64,000 bases of DNA from Paracoccus sp. MKU1 (GCF_001447385.1 NZ_LLWQ01000064.1:1-64000), one strand, 5' to 3'. Positions 53,754 through 62,813 are shown, counted from the first letter of the stretch. Translations and numbers: made by a program. Notes: generated by a model from the sequence alone, not told the origin.

Positions 53754-54194
53754 TCAGGCGTGGGATGTATGCCCGATCGCAGGGCCGGACGCCGCCATCC
53801 CAGTGATGCGCGTGAAGGCGACGATGCCGACCGCGACGGCTCCGATGACCGAAAAGACGACCTGCCATGTCTCCGACGGCATGGTGTGCTTCACGATGCC
53901 ATGGGTGGCATGGAAGCCGGCAACCACGGCCGGGGCAACGAACGCTGCGGCTACGAGCAGACGTGCCCAGGTTGGGCGGACGGTGGCGAGCAGGAGTTGG
54001 CCGATGCCGAAGGTCAGGCCAGTGGCGACAAAGCCGACGACAAGAGCACCGAGCCAGCCGGCGCCGGTGCCATAGGCCCATGTGCCCGCAGTCACGCCTG
54101 CGAAGAATGGCAGGGCGAACACTGCAAGCGTGAAGAGGAGCCAGCAGAGGAATCCGATGGCGGCTATGCTGAGAAGAATGCCGACGAAGATCAT
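53754..54194 (-). CDS. Small multi-spanning membrane protein of unknown function
   Basis: The 146-residue protein has about four hydrophobic helices: 2-22, 24-42, 47-68 and 110-130, with a conserved-looking GTWAYGTGAGWLGALVVGF. No named domain is recognised. It begins with ATG after GGAGACACCACC. It may be a membrane cargo or exclusion-like protein of the element; nothing in its neighbours decides. Confidence 0.65.
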   Translation of the reverse strand: MIFVGILLSIAAIGFLCWLLFTLAVFALPFFAGVTAGTWAYGTGAGWLGALVVGFVATGLTFGIGQLLLATVRPTWARLLVAAAFVAPAVVAGFHATHGIVKHTMPSETWQVVFSVIGAVAVGIVAFTRITGMAASGPAIGHTSHA

Positions 54195-54326
54195 GGTGGT
54201 GTCTCCGTAAAATGTTGGACGGATGCGCCTCCACCACCACCACGGCGCGTCCGCGAGAATAACAGAATTCGAGTCGCCGGGGAGCGGAAACGCGAAGCGT
54301 CCGCCGATTGTGCGACCCGGTTCGCC

Positions 54327-54494
54327 TCATGAGGCGAAGGGGTCGATTTCGCCGACGATGGCGGTTTCGTCGCCGTCGTATTCCGACGCCGGGGTGACGG
54401 AGAGCGTCCCGTCGCCGGCGCGATAGATGACGATGGCGGCCATCAGGGTGGTGGCGAGGCTGAAGGCGAAGGCGTGAGCGGTTTGGAAGGACAT
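54327..54494 (-). CDS. Short membrane-anchored hypothetical protein
   Basis: This 55-residue frame starts MSFQTAHAFAFSLATTLMAAIVIYRAGDG, one hydrophobic helix, and ends in an acidic tail (SEYDGDETAIVGEIDPFAS). The upstream sequence AGGAGCC is a fair ribosome-binding site. The composition and single-helix design are plausible for a real small protein, but I do not recognise the family. Confidence 0.5.
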   Translation of the reverse strand: MSFQTAHAFAFSLATTLMAAIVIYRAGDGTLSVTPASEYDGDETAIVGEIDPFAS

Positions 54495-54773
54495 CGACCT
54501 GGCTCCTGTTTGAGCGGAGGTCCATCCCCCGCTGACAGGCACCCGAAGAGTTCGGCCGTTGGCCGCAATCACCGCGCAGGCGAAGCCGGAGCGGCGGCAC
54601 GCTATGCGTAGTCCGACCCTTTACGGGTTGATGGCGTCAGGCCATCGGCTGAACCAAGGATCAGCGTCTTGAAGCGGGGGTGGTCGTCCGATCTGGAGAC
54701 CGTGATGTCTGTTTGCCGCCAGGGCCGTTTTTGCCCGATTGCCCGTTCCAACCCCGTTGCCTGTGGCAGGTGG
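54495..54773. other. Gap between the small ORF and the toxin gene
   Basis: These 279 bases hold no supported gene. A small hairpin, GATGGC (54630-54635) with GCCATC (54641-54646) and flanking GGTT/AACC, lies downstream of the toxin gene and may end its transcript. No T-tract follows in the minus direction. Confidence 0.4.
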
Positions 54774-55196
54774 TCAGCGTTCGGTCTTCCAGGGGTCGAT
54801 GACCTCGACATTGGCGGCGTCGAATGCACTGGTGTCGCGTGTGGCGACAACGAAGCCCTTGGCGGCCGCGATCGCCGCGATGTAGCCGTCGGGCGTCGGA
54901 AAGCCTTTCCCGGCCGTTCGGGCTTTGACGGCGAGATCCGCGTAATGCCGTGCGGCATCGATGTCGAACGGCAGGATGCGATCCGCGAACAGCTCGATTA
55001 CCCCGTCCAGAGCGTCGGTGAGCCTGTCCTTGCGCTTGCCGTCAGGGAGCGTGCCGACGCCGAACATCAACTCGGCGATGGTGACGCTGGAGAGAAAGAG
55101 CGTTTCCGCCGCCTGCTCGTCGAGCCATGCACGCACGGTCTCGTCGGGAGCGGGCTTCATCGCCTCCGACACGACATTGGTGTCGAGCAGGATCAT
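54774..55196 (-). CDS. vapC: VapC/FitB-type PIN-domain toxin
   Basis: The 140-residue protein is a PIN-domain ribonuclease: MILLDTNVVSEAMKP with the first acidic residue, SSVTIAELMFGV with the second, and FPTPDGYIAAIAAAKGFVVATRDTSAFD with the last pair. These four acidic positions form the metal site. VapC/FitB toxins cleave RNA such as tRNA and are held by an RHH-type antitoxin, encoded just upstream with an ATGA overlap. The pair may stabilise the element in the population. Confidence 0.91.
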   Translation of the reverse strand: MILLDTNVVSEAMKPAPDETVRAWLDEQAAETLFLSSVTIAELMFGVGTLPDGKRKDRLTDALDGVIELFADRILPFDIDAARHYADLAVKARTAGKGFPTPDGYIAAIAAAKGFVVATRDTSAFDAANVEVIDPWKTER

Positions 55197-55447
55197 TCGA
55201 AGCTCATGGGCTCGGCGGGCGTATTGTCGACGGTCCGCTCAAGTGCTTCGACATCCTCGTTGGTGAGGCCGATGCGACGGCTGGCCTCGGCGAGCACCGT
55301 ACCGAGACGCAGCCGGGTTTCGGGCCGGACGGCCGTTTCGAGGATGTCGCGCATCTCGGCCTCGGCGCTGCGGCCGTGCTGCGCCGCCCGCACCTTGAGG
55401 GCGCGGTGCGTCGCGTCGGACAGATTTCTGATCGTGACTGCGGGCAT
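55193..55447 (-). CDS. FitA-like ribbon-helix-helix antitoxin
   Basis: The 84-residue protein starts MPAVTIRNLSDATHRALKVRAAQHGRSAEAEMRDILETAV, the FitA/Arc-type RHH fold, with a C-terminal tail expected to wrap the toxin. It precedes the PIN toxin in the transcript, the usual order for stoichiometric control. The 87-base upstream gap is AT-richer (ATAGCAAAATAGCGAAATTG, 55480-55499) and probably contains the autoregulated promoter. Confidence 0.9.
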   Translation of the reverse strand: MPAVTIRNLSDATHRALKVRAAQHGRSAEAEMRDILETAVRPETRLRLGTVLAEASRRIGLTNEDVEALERTVDNTPAEPMSFE

Positions 55448-55534
55448 GATAGCGCCTCCGTCGAAGCTGATGGCAATGATAGCAAAATAGCGAAATTGCC
55501 ATCATTTTTCAAGATGGCGGGGGGCCGGCAGCGC

Positions 55535-56461
55535 TTACGCGCCGCCGGAGCCGAACCGATAGACCGGGATGCCCATCTTGCGGGCCTTGTCCGCGAGATT
55601 GTCCTGAATGCCGGTGCCGGGGAAGATCACGACCCCGATCGGCACGACGTTCAGCATCTGGTCGTTGCGTTTGAAGGGAGCTGCTTTGGCGTGCTTCGTC
55701 CAGTCGGGCTTGAAGGCGACCTGCGGCACCTTGCGGGTGCCGGCCCAGCGTGAAGCGATCTTCTCGGCGCCCTTCGGCGAGCCGCCGTGCAGCAACACCA
55801 TGTCCGGGTGTTTGGCGTGGATCTGATCGAGCTTGGCCCAGATTTGCTTGTGGTCGGCGCTGTCTCCACCCGAGAAGGCGATCTTTGGTCCCGTGGGAAC
55901 GAGCACCTCGGTATCAGCGCGCCTCTTGGCGGCGAGGAAATCCCGGCTGTCGATCAGCGATGCGGTGAGATTGCGATGGTTGACCCGTGATCCGGTTCGT
56001 TGCGACCAGGGCGAGCCGGTGGCGACGAGGTAGCGTTCGGCGGCCGCTTCGCGGAAGGTTTCCATGCCGTCGCGGCGCTCGATCAGGTTGCGCCCGATGT
56101 CAATATGACGCTCAAGCTGGAGGGACTTTACCTCGGAGCCGTCTTGTTCGCGCTGAAGCTGCTTTTGCGCACGCTCGTTGTCGTCCAGCTTCTGTTCGAT
56201 CCGGTCTACGGCGCGGTGGAACATATTGACGGTCGACCAGAGGAGATCGGGCAGATCGAAGTCGAGGCCCGTGTCGGTGATCGTAGCGACCAGGGCGTCG
56301 AAGATGTCGGCGACGGCTCCTTCGATGATGTGGTCTTCCGGTGGCGGACGCTGGTCGAGTTCGTCTTCGGAGGGGCGATAGCCGTGGAGCTGCAACTCCT
56401 GGATCAGGTGCTCGGTCGGGGATGACTGATGGTGCGGTTCGTAGTCGTCATGCTCGCTCAT
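55535..56461 (-). CDS. DUF2493/SLOG-domain protein
   Basis: The 308-residue protein has a variable acidic N-terminal half (YEPHHQSSPTEHLIQELQLHGY...) and a C-terminal DUF2493 domain: KIAFSGGDSADHKQIWAKLDQIHAKHPDMVLLHGGSPKGAEKIASRWA, then FKPDW and VVIFPGTGIQDNLADKARKMGIPVYRF. This Rossmann-like SLOG fold suggests binding of a nucleotide or a related ligand. The start at 56461 was chosen because GGAG lies eight bases upstream. DUF2493, toprim and strawberry-notch genes occur together on many such elements. Confidence 0.85.
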   Translation of the reverse strand: MSEHDDYEPHHQSSPTEHLIQELQLHGYRPSEDELDQRPPPEDHIIEGAVADIFDALVATITDTGLDFDLPDLLWSTVNMFHRAVDRIEQKLDDNERAQKQLQREQDGSEVKSLQLERHIDIGRNLIERRDGMETFREAAAERYLVATGSPWSQRTGSRVNHRNLTASLIDSRDFLAAKRRADTEVLVPTGPKIAFSGGDSADHKQIWAKLDQIHAKHPDMVLLHGGSPKGAEKIASRWAGTRKVPQVAFKPDWTKHAKAAPFKRNDQMLNVVPIGVVIFPGTGIQDNLADKARKMGIPVYRFGSGGA

Positions 56462-56567
56462 GGGATGCTCCGTCGGTTGGACCGCGACCGTCGCGGCCTT
56501 CATGGCGACGAAGCCCACCGGTGGGACGGACCTGCACTCGGAGCGAAGCGCAGGGCTTGATGGCTAA

Positions 56568-56626
56568 GGCCGACTATTTTGTCTCGCGATGGAAAGGCCC
56601 GCAGGGCCGCCGGAAAATAGTCGGCC
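56568..56626. repeat. 59-bp nested inverted repeat between DUF2493 and toprim genes
   Basis: GGCCGACTATTTT (56568-56580) is perfectly complementary to AAAATAGTCGGCC (56614-56626). Inside the 33-base spacer a second hairpin, GGCCC-GCA-GGGCC, occupies 56596-56608. The whole can fold as a cruciform or a strong RNA stem. It lies in the 291-base gap upstream of the DUF2493 gene and downstream of the toprim gene, where it might terminate transcription or serve as a protein-binding site. Confidence 0.75.
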
Positions 56627-56752
56627 GCCGCCATTGCCGGACCGGACCGACTGTGGGCCGATCGCCCTCTCGAAGGCCGAGGCGCGGTCCTCTTCCGATG
56701 GCTGGCGCATCCTTGCGGCATGTGGCTACGCGCTGCCCTTCAGCCCTTTCCG

Positions 56753-57787
56753 CTACGCTGCCAGTTTCATGAAGCGTGTGACGTCCTCCGGAGCGAGTTG
56801 CACTCGGACGCCGGCTCGGAGTGCATCGATGCCGAGCCGCCGGAGATCTTCGTTGAAGTCCCCAAGTGCCGGCGACAATGGAATGGCCTCGATTCCCTCG
56901 GCGTTCGCCCGTTCGATCAGCATGTCGCGCGCGCCGTCACCAGCGGGATCGTCATCCCGAACGATATAGAGCCGCCGCAGATTCAGCGGGAACAGGATCG
57001 CGGCCAAGTGTGCCGCCGAGAGCGCCGGCGCCATCGCCATGTGGGGCAAGACCTGCCGGAGCGACAGCATGGTCTCGATACCTTCGCCTGCCGCCATGAC
57101 ATTGCCGGACGCCCCGATGCGGACGGCATGACCGAGCAGATCGCCCATCGCCTTGCGCGGCGTGTCGATCGGGGCTTTGTCCGAGCCGTCGGGCGCGAGC
57201 CAGGTGCGGTGCGCGCCGGTGATCTTGCCGGTGAGGTCGGTGACGGCGGCGATCATGGCGGGCCATGTTTCGGTCGGACCGTCGTCGGGCTTGTAGTAGC
57301 AGCGGGGGTGGAAGCGCAGGTTTCCGGTTCCGTGCAGAAGCGTAATGCCGCGTCCGCGCAAATACGTCTGCACGATGGTCCCGACTATCGGCTGCGTCAT
57401 GGCGATGAGCCGACGTGCCGCCTCGGCCGATCCCGATGGCGCTGGCGCCAGTCCGCGGCGTGATGCCGGCTCCGGCTCGGGATGTGGCAGACTGAGGAAG
57501 GTGCGGGCCTCGTCGGCAACGTCGGCGAAGTCGATGAGGCCGAGCGATTCACGGATGACGTCGAGCAGGTCGCCATGTTCGCCGGTGGCGGCATCGGTCC
57601 ATTTGCCTGCTGGCCCCTTGGGCGTATCGCGCAAGCGCACGAACATGGAGCGACCGACGGCATTGCGAGCATCGCCAACCTGCCAGTAGTTGCCATGGCG
57701 CTGGCCGTTCGAGAGATAGTGACGGCAAACCGCCTCGGCCTGACGGCCAAGACGGTGTGCCAGATCGGAAGCGGCCCGCCGCGCCAT
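56753..57787 (-). CDS. Toprim-domain protein (primase-like)
   Basis: The 344-residue protein has an N-terminal region with SMFVRLRDTPKGPAGKWTDAATGEHGDLLDVIRESLGL, resembling primase-associated domains, and a C-terminal toprim fold: VMAAGEGIETMLSLRQ (catalytic glutamate) and YIVRDDDPAGDGARD (acidic cluster). Plasmid and phage primases of this type make primers on transferred single strands. The start at 57787 overlaps the end of the upstream methylase-helicase gene by one base (TGATG). Confidence 0.87.
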   Translation of the reverse strand: MARRAASDLAHRLGRQAEAVCRHYLSNGQRHGNYWQVGDARNAVGRSMFVRLRDTPKGPAGKWTDAATGEHGDLLDVIRESLGLIDFADVADEARTFLSLPHPEPEPASRRGLAPAPSGSAEAARRLIAMTQPIVGTIVQTYLRGRGITLLHGTGNLRFHPRCYYKPDDGPTETWPAMIAAVTDLTGKITGAHRTWLAPDGSDKAPIDTPRKAMGDLLGHAVRIGASGNVMAAGEGIETMLSLRQVLPHMAMAPALSAAHLAAILFPLNLRRLYIVRDDDPAGDGARDMLIERANAEGIEAIPLSPALGDFNEDLRRLGIDALRAGVRVQLAPEDVTRFMKLAA

Positions 57788-60700
57788 CACGCTGCCTCGC
57801 GCTCGCTGATCCGCTCGACCGGATAGGTGTCGAGCAGCTTGCCCAGGATGGCGGGACCGGAGGCATCGACCGGAACGAAGAAGCGCAGCTTCCACGAGAT
57901 GATCTCGCTGAAGAGGCCATAGGCGCGCAGGCGATCCCGCATGGCCTCGGTGAAGCCCGACAGTTCGATCCGGTTCGCGCCCATGACGCGCGCGCGGCGA
58001 AGCTGGAGTCCGTCGGCCAGGTCGAGGATGGTGCGGCCATCCAACAGAGCGGCATAGGCGTCGTCGCTGGTGAGATTGGCCGTGCCGGTAGAGGCGGCGT
58101 TCGCGGCCCAGGCGGGCGAAACCCGCCGCCCGATGATGCGTTCGCCGTCATCGGTCTGGAGCCGATAGACGCGCGTCGACTCATTCGGCAGGCGCTTCCA
58201 CACGGGCAGGAGCAAGCCGCTGACCATGTGGATCGTGCCCTCTGTGTAGGCCGGCACCTCGGCGACTTCACGTTGCCAAACGGCGGCGAAGGTGTCGCGG
58301 TCGGTCTCCTGCCAGTGGCTGTCCGCCATCATGGCGATGGTTGCATGATGCTGTTCCATCGGCCGGATCAGCCTGACGCGGCGTTCGATCTCGCCGTCGT
58401 CGAGCATGATGGACGGCGCGGGCACCTGGACGGCGGCCCGGCGCGAACGCTCGTTGACGAGCAACCGGGCATGCGAATCGTCGAGCCAACCGAACGCCGC
58501 ATCGAGCGTGATCGGGCGATTCCGACGACGCTCTGCGATGGTGAGCAGCCGCGTCTGTGCAGCCGTGGCGGGGTGGGTATAGATGGTCGTGCGCTCGGTG
58601 ACGACGAAGCTCTCCGCCGTCAGCGTCTCCAGCCCGATGTCATAGACGCCGCTGGCGATGGCGCCGGCCACCTTGGCGTCGAGCAGTTGCTCGAACGCCG
58701 TGAAGAGGATGCCCTGAAGTTCGATGGTGAGCGCCAGCAACCTGTTCAGGAAGGTAGTGATCGGCGGCAACTCGTCCTTGATGCCGCCCGCGTCCATCAG
58801 CTTCAGACCGGTCGCGGACTCGAAGCGTTGGAGCGAGCAACCCTCCACCTTGCCGCGCACGATCAGGAGATAGAGTTGGCGCAACGCATCGCGGGCGTAG
58901 CTCGATTCCAGGTTGTCCTCGGGCCGGAACAGGCCTTGGCCGCCGGTCTGGCGCTGGCCGCGGGTGATCGCGCCGAGCGTATCGAGCCGGCGAGCGATCG
59001 TGGACAGGAAGCGCTTCTCGGCTTTGACGTTCGTGGCGATCGGTCGGAACAGCGGCGGCTGCGCCTGGTTGGTGCGATTGGTGCGGCCCAAGCCCTGGAT
59101 GGCGGCGTCGGCCTTCCATCCGGGCTCTAGGAGATAGTGGATACGGAGCCGCTGGTTCTTCGCCGACAGTTCGGCGTGATAGCTGCGGCCGGTGCCGCCG
59201 GCGTCGCTGAACACGAGGATGCGCTTCAGGTCGTCCATGAAGGCGGCGGTTTCGGCGAGGTTGGCAGACGGCGCCCGGTTCTCGGCGGCGAAGCGTTCGC
59301 CCTTGCGGACGATGCGCCGGGAGCGGCCCGTCACCTCGGCCACCATGTCGGTGCCGAAGCGCTGCACGATCTGGTCGAGCGAGCCCGGAACCGGAGGCAG
59401 GCACGCGAGATGTTCAATCATTTCGTCGCGGCGTGCGACGGCTTCGCGGCTCTCGACGGGTTGGCCATCACGATAGACCGGGCGCGAGGACAGATTGCCG
59501 TCTCCATCCGTGAACGGCTCGTAGAGCTGGACCGGAAAGGAGTGGGCCAGATAGTCGAGGACATATTCGCGCGGCGTGATGTCGACGCGAACATCGTTCC
59601 ATTCCTCGGTCGGGATCTCGGCCAGACGGCGTTCCATCAGGGCTTCGCCGGTCGAGACGATCTGGATGACGGCAGCGTGGCCATCGTTCAGGTCGCGTTC
59701 GATGGACCGGATCAGGGTCGGGGTCTTCATCGACGTGAGCAGATGGCCGAAGAAGCGCTGCTTCGCGCTCTCGAATGCCGAGCGGGCGGCGGATTTGGCC
59801 TGCCGGTTCAACGTGCCGTCGCTGCCGGTAATGTTGGCGGCCCGCATCGCGGCGTCGAGGTGGTTGTGGATGACGGCGAAGGCGCCAGCGTAGGCATCAT
59901 AGATGCGGCGCTGCTCGTTGGTCAGGGCGTGTTCGACCAGCTCGTATTCGACGCCATCATAGGAAAGCGAACGGGCGGTATAGAGGCCGAGCGCGCGAAG
60001 GTCGCGGGCCAAAACCTCCATCGCCGCGACGCCACCGTCCTCGATCGCCTCCACGAATTCGGCGCGGGTGGCGAAGGGGAAGTCGTCGCCGCCCCACAGG
60101 CCGAGCCGCTGGGCATAGGCGAGGTTATCGACGGTGGTCGCGCCGGTGGCGGAGACATAGACGACGCGCGCGTTCGGCAGGGCGTGCTGGAGGCGAAGCC
60201 CCGCGCGGCCCTGCTGCGAAGCGGCAATGTCGCCGCGTTCTCCCTTGCCGCCTGCGGCATTGGCCATGGCGTGGCTCTCGTCGAAAATGATCACTCCGTC
60301 GAAATCGGAACCCAACCAATCGACGATCTGCCGGACGCGCGAAACCTTCTCGCCGCGGTCGTCGGAACGCAGCGTGGCATAGGTTGCAAATAGGACGCCG
60401 TCCGACAGCATGATCGGCTTGCCCTGGGCAAAGCGCGATAGCGGCGTGACCAGCAGGCGCTCCATGCCAAGGGCTGACCAGTCGCGTTGCGCGTCCTCGA
60501 TCAGCTTGTCGGATTTAGAAATCCAGACCGCCTTGCGGCGACCGCGTAGCCAGTTGTCCAGGATAATGCCCGCAGACTGACGGCCTTTGCCGGCTCCGGT
60601 GCCATCGCCGAGCATGAAGCCACGGCGGAACCGCACGGCGTTCTCGGCCTCGGCCGGCGCTGCCTGGACGAGGTCGAAGGTCGCATCGACCGTCCACGAT

Positions 60701-62094
60701 CCTGCGAGAAAATCCGAATGGGCTTCGCCGGCATAGATGACGGTTTCGAGCTGGGCGTCCGACAGCAGATCGGTGATGCCCGCCGGCAGCATCGGCCGAT
60801 AGGCGGGTTTGGGCGGCGCAATGCTCGCCATGGCTGCCGATTGCACGAGTTTTGTCGGGTGCGCCTGCGAGCCGGAAATGCGGATCGACTGCAATCCGTA
60901 TTCTTCATAGATCGCATCCGTGAGGTTCGCGCCCTCAGGTGGCGTCCAGTCCACCGTGTCATAGGCGAGTTCGACGCCCTCCGGGTCGATGGACGAGCAA
61001 GCGGCCGGGCGCGCGGTTGCGGCCCGTGCGAGATAGCCGCGCACGGTGCGGGGCGCTGAGCCCGACACAAGTGGCGTGATGTCGGGCAGAGAAACCGGCA
61101 GGCGTGGTGGAACCTGTGCCGCGATCCATGCGAGCAGTGTGGCGACGTCGGGCGCGAGACCGGCGGATGGCGAGAACATGGCCGGGTCTTCGGCCGGCAG
61201 CTTGTCGATGACGGTGAGCCGCGTCTCGATGGTCGTGCCGTGCTTGGCATAGACCGAGCCGTCGATCGTCGCCGTGAAGACGACGCGACCGCGCTCCTGA
61301 AGCCGCACGAAGGCATCGCGCCAGGCGGGTTGCTCGGGACCGAAGTTCGCGCCGGTGATCGTTACCAAACGCCCACCGTCGGCGAGCCGCGCCAGAGCCG
61401 AGGCGACATGGCGGGCGGCGGCGTCGGCCACGCGGCCGGAGACGTTCGCCATTGCCGAGAACGGCGGATTCATCAGGACAACGGAGGGAATGGCGCTCGC
61501 GGGGAGGTGATCGTCGATCTGGGCGGCGTCGACGCGCGTGATAGCAAGGGCCGGAAAGAGCTGGCCAAGCAGATCGGCGCGGGTTTCCGCCAACTCGTTG
61601 ATGAGCAGCGAACCGCCGCTGATCTCGGCAAGGATGGCGAGCAGTCCCGTGCCGGCCGAAGGTTCCAGCACGATGTCGCGCGGCGTGATGGCGGCAGCGG
61701 CAATGGCGGCAAGGCCGAGCGGGATCGGGGTCGAGAATTGCTGAAGCGCTTGGCTCTCTTCGGAGCGACGGGTGTGCGTCGGCAGGAGGCCGGTGATTTT
61801 CGACAAAGCGGAAAGCCGTGCAGCCGGGCTGTCGGCTTTACGGAAAAGCGCGCGTCCGTATTTGTGCAGGAACAGGACGGTCGCGCATTCGCAGGCTTCA
61901 TAGGCCGTCTTCCAGTCCCAGACGCCGGTCACGTCGGAAGCGTCGAAGGCGGTCTCCATGCCGGTGCGAAGAGCGGCGCTGTCGATCCGCTGCCCGCGTT
62001 CGAGCAAGGCGAGAAGACGATGCGCAGCGGCTATGATGGCGGACGCACGGACGATGGGCGCGGCCGGAACGGCTACGGGTGACATGATGTTCAT
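57787..62094 (-). CDS. Strawberry-notch-type methylase-helicase giant protein
   Basis: The 1435-residue protein combines an N-terminal N6-methylase fold (QQFSTP at 118-123, EPSAGTG at 144-150, NPPF at 209-212) with a strawberry-notch SF2 helicase: GDGTGAGKGRQ at 496-506 and DESH at 605-608, plus a C-terminal lobe with VFSDAGGTGRSYHAE and LGRTNRTNQ. This methylase-plus-helicase pairing resembles phage P1 DarB, an antirestriction protein. A role in protecting the element from host restriction is therefore possible. The start at 62094 was chosen after GAGG at suitable distance; the frame to 62163 lacks one. Confidence 0.86.
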   Translation of the reverse strand: MNIMSPVAVPAAPIVRASAIIAAAHRLLALLERGQRIDSAALRTGMETAFDASDVTGVWDWKTAYEACECATVLFLHKYGRALFRKADSPAARLSALSKITGLLPTHTRRSEESQALQQFSTPIPLGLAAIAAAAITPRDIVLEPSAGTGLLAILAEISGGSLLINELAETRADLLGQLFPALAITRVDAAQIDDHLPASAIPSVVLMNPPFSAMANVSGRVADAAARHVASALARLADGGRLVTITGANFGPEQPAWRDAFVRLQERGRVVFTATIDGSVYAKHGTTIETRLTVIDKLPAEDPAMFSPSAGLAPDVATLLAWIAAQVPPRLPVSLPDITPLVSGSAPRTVRGYLARAATARPAACSSIDPEGVELAYDTVDWTPPEGANLTDAIYEEYGLQSIRISGSQAHPTKLVQSAAMASIAPPKPAYRPMLPAGITDLLSDAQLETVIYAGEAHSDFLAGSWTVDATFDLVQAAPAEAENAVRFRRGFMLGDGTGAGKGRQSAGIILDNWLRGRRKAVWISKSDKLIEDAQRDWSALGMERLLVTPLSRFAQGKPIMLSDGVLFATYATLRSDDRGEKVSRVRQIVDWLGSDFDGVIIFDESHAMANAAGGKGERGDIAASQQGRAGLRLQHALPNARVVYVSATGATTVDNLAYAQRLGLWGGDDFPFATRAEFVEAIEDGGVAAMEVLARDLRALGLYTARSLSYDGVEYELVEHALTNEQRRIYDAYAGAFAVIHNHLDAAMRAANITGSDGTLNRQAKSAARSAFESAKQRFFGHLLTSMKTPTLIRSIERDLNDGHAAVIQIVSTGEALMERRLAEIPTEEWNDVRVDITPREYVLDYLAHSFPVQLYEPFTDGDGNLSSRPVYRDGQPVESREAVARRDEMIEHLACLPPVPGSLDQIVQRFGTDMVAEVTGRSRRIVRKGERFAAENRAPSANLAETAAFMDDLKRILVFSDAGGTGRSYHAELSAKNQRLRIHYLLEPGWKADAAIQGLGRTNRTNQAQPPLFRPIATNVKAEKRFLSTIARRLDTLGAITRGQRQTGGQGLFRPEDNLESSYARDALRQLYLLIVRGKVEGCSLQRFESATGLKLMDAGGIKDELPPITTFLNRLLALTIELQGILFTAFEQLLDAKVAGAIASGVYDIGLETLTAESFVVTERTTIYTHPATAAQTRLLTIAERRRNRPITLDAAFGWLDDSHARLLVNERSRRAAVQVPAPSIMLDDGEIERRVRLIRPMEQHHATIAMMADSHWQETDRDTFAAVWQREVAEVPAYTEGTIHMVSGLLLPVWKRLPNESTRVYRLQTDDGERIIGRRVSPAWAANAASTGTANLTSDDAYAALLDGRTILDLADGLQLRRARVMGANRIELSGFTEAMRDRLRAYGLFSEIISWKLRFFVPVDASGPAILGKLLDTYPVERISEREAA

Positions 62095-62216
62095 GGACTG
62101 GAACCTCGGGAGAGCGGGAACGGGAAGCCCGAACGACGCTCTCTCTCGACCGCCCGGACTCACCTCGTCCCGGCGGCCCTCTCACTCTCGAAACGCTTTT
62201 CGCGGCCGGCATGAGA

Positions 62217-62247
62217 AAAGCGCCTCGGCCGATCGGCGGGGCGCTTT
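62217..62247 (-). terminator. Intrinsic terminator before the methylase-helicase gene
   Basis: On the minus strand AAAGCGCC (62247-62240 complement) pairs with GGCGCTTT (62224-62217 complement) and is followed by TCTC. The 15-base loop itself contains a palindromic CGGCCGATCGGC-like core. It lies just after the stop of the 98-residue gene, so it would end the small-gene transcript. A second hairpin (CGCTTTTC 62194-62201 / GAAAAGCG 62215-62222) shares one arm. Confidence 0.55.
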
Positions 62248-62253
62248 GAGGCG

Positions 62254-62550
62254 TCAGGTCCAGTATCCGTCGGCGATCTCACTGGCGATGAGCATGCGCG
62301 CCTTGCGGATCAGGTCATCGCCGCTGGTGTCGATGTGCTCGAAGAACCTGGCGCGCGCGCCGTTCGTGGTCCAATCGGCATAGGCGCAATATTCACGGGC
62401 CTCGGCCCGGAATGCCCTCATGTCGCTGGCCCAATGAGGCTTGGGCTCTATGACGACGGTGATGCCGTCCCTGATCTCTGGCCAGGGGAACGACCGTTCG
62501 GTGGGCGGCCGCTCGTGATCGGCGGCGAAGATGGCGTCGATGTCCATCAT
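62254..62550 (-). CDS. Small element-encoded protein of unknown function (98 aa)
   Basis: The protein reads MMDIDAIFAADHERPPTERSF at the start and contains WPEIRDGITVVIEPKPHWASDMRAFRAEAREYCAYADW. No domain is recognised. The start (62550 or 62547) overlaps the DUF6117 stop in an ATGATGA arrangement. It ends the three-gene set downstream of parB that is typical of the right side of these elements. Confidence 0.7.
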   Translation of the reverse strand: MMDIDAIFAADHERPPTERSFPWPEIRDGITVVIEPKPHWASDMRAFRAEAREYCAYADWTTNGARARFFEHIDTSGDDLIRKARMLIASEIADGYWT

Positions 62551-62813
62551 GGCGCCTCTCCCGGTGTGTCGGGATGTATGAAACGGTCAGGATCGCCGGG
62601 GTCGGGCGGCAGATAGGCGTCATAAGGATTGCCGTCGGCGAGATGGCCGAAGGGCGTGAAGACGAAATCCCCATCGTCTCGTCCCACTGCGCAGATGACG
62701 TAACGCGGAGCGCCGGTCACGGCGTCGAGGCACTCCATGAGCGCGAGGTTGCCGTCACCTGCGGCGCGCAGAAGGGTCTGAAAATTGGTCTGGGCGAAGG
62801 AGGGGATGCTCAT
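62547..62813 (-). CDS. DUF6117 family small protein
   Basis: The 88-residue protein has the features I associate with DUF6117: MSIPSFAQTNFQTLLRAAGDGNLALMECLD, then RYVICAVGRDDGDFVFTPFGHLADGNPYDAYLPP. Its function is unknown. The start at 62813 gives an overlap with the preceding gene's stop at 62810; the longer frame only crosses that gene. Confidence 0.75.
   Translation of the reverse strand: MSIPSFAQTNFQTLLRAAGDGNLALMECLDAVTGAPRYVICAVGRDDGDFVFTPFGHLADGNPYDAYLPPDPGDPDRFIHPDTPGEAP

Noticed and set aside
53485-54600. 371-codon minus-strand frame over the small membrane protein
   Set aside because: Its translation is arginine/histidine-rich nonsense and overlaps the hydrophobic 146-residue frame, which has a proper start and membrane helices.
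59137-60393. 418-codon plus-strand frame opposite the strawberry-notch gene
   Set aside because: Antisense to a gene with intact methylase and helicase motifs; no independent support.
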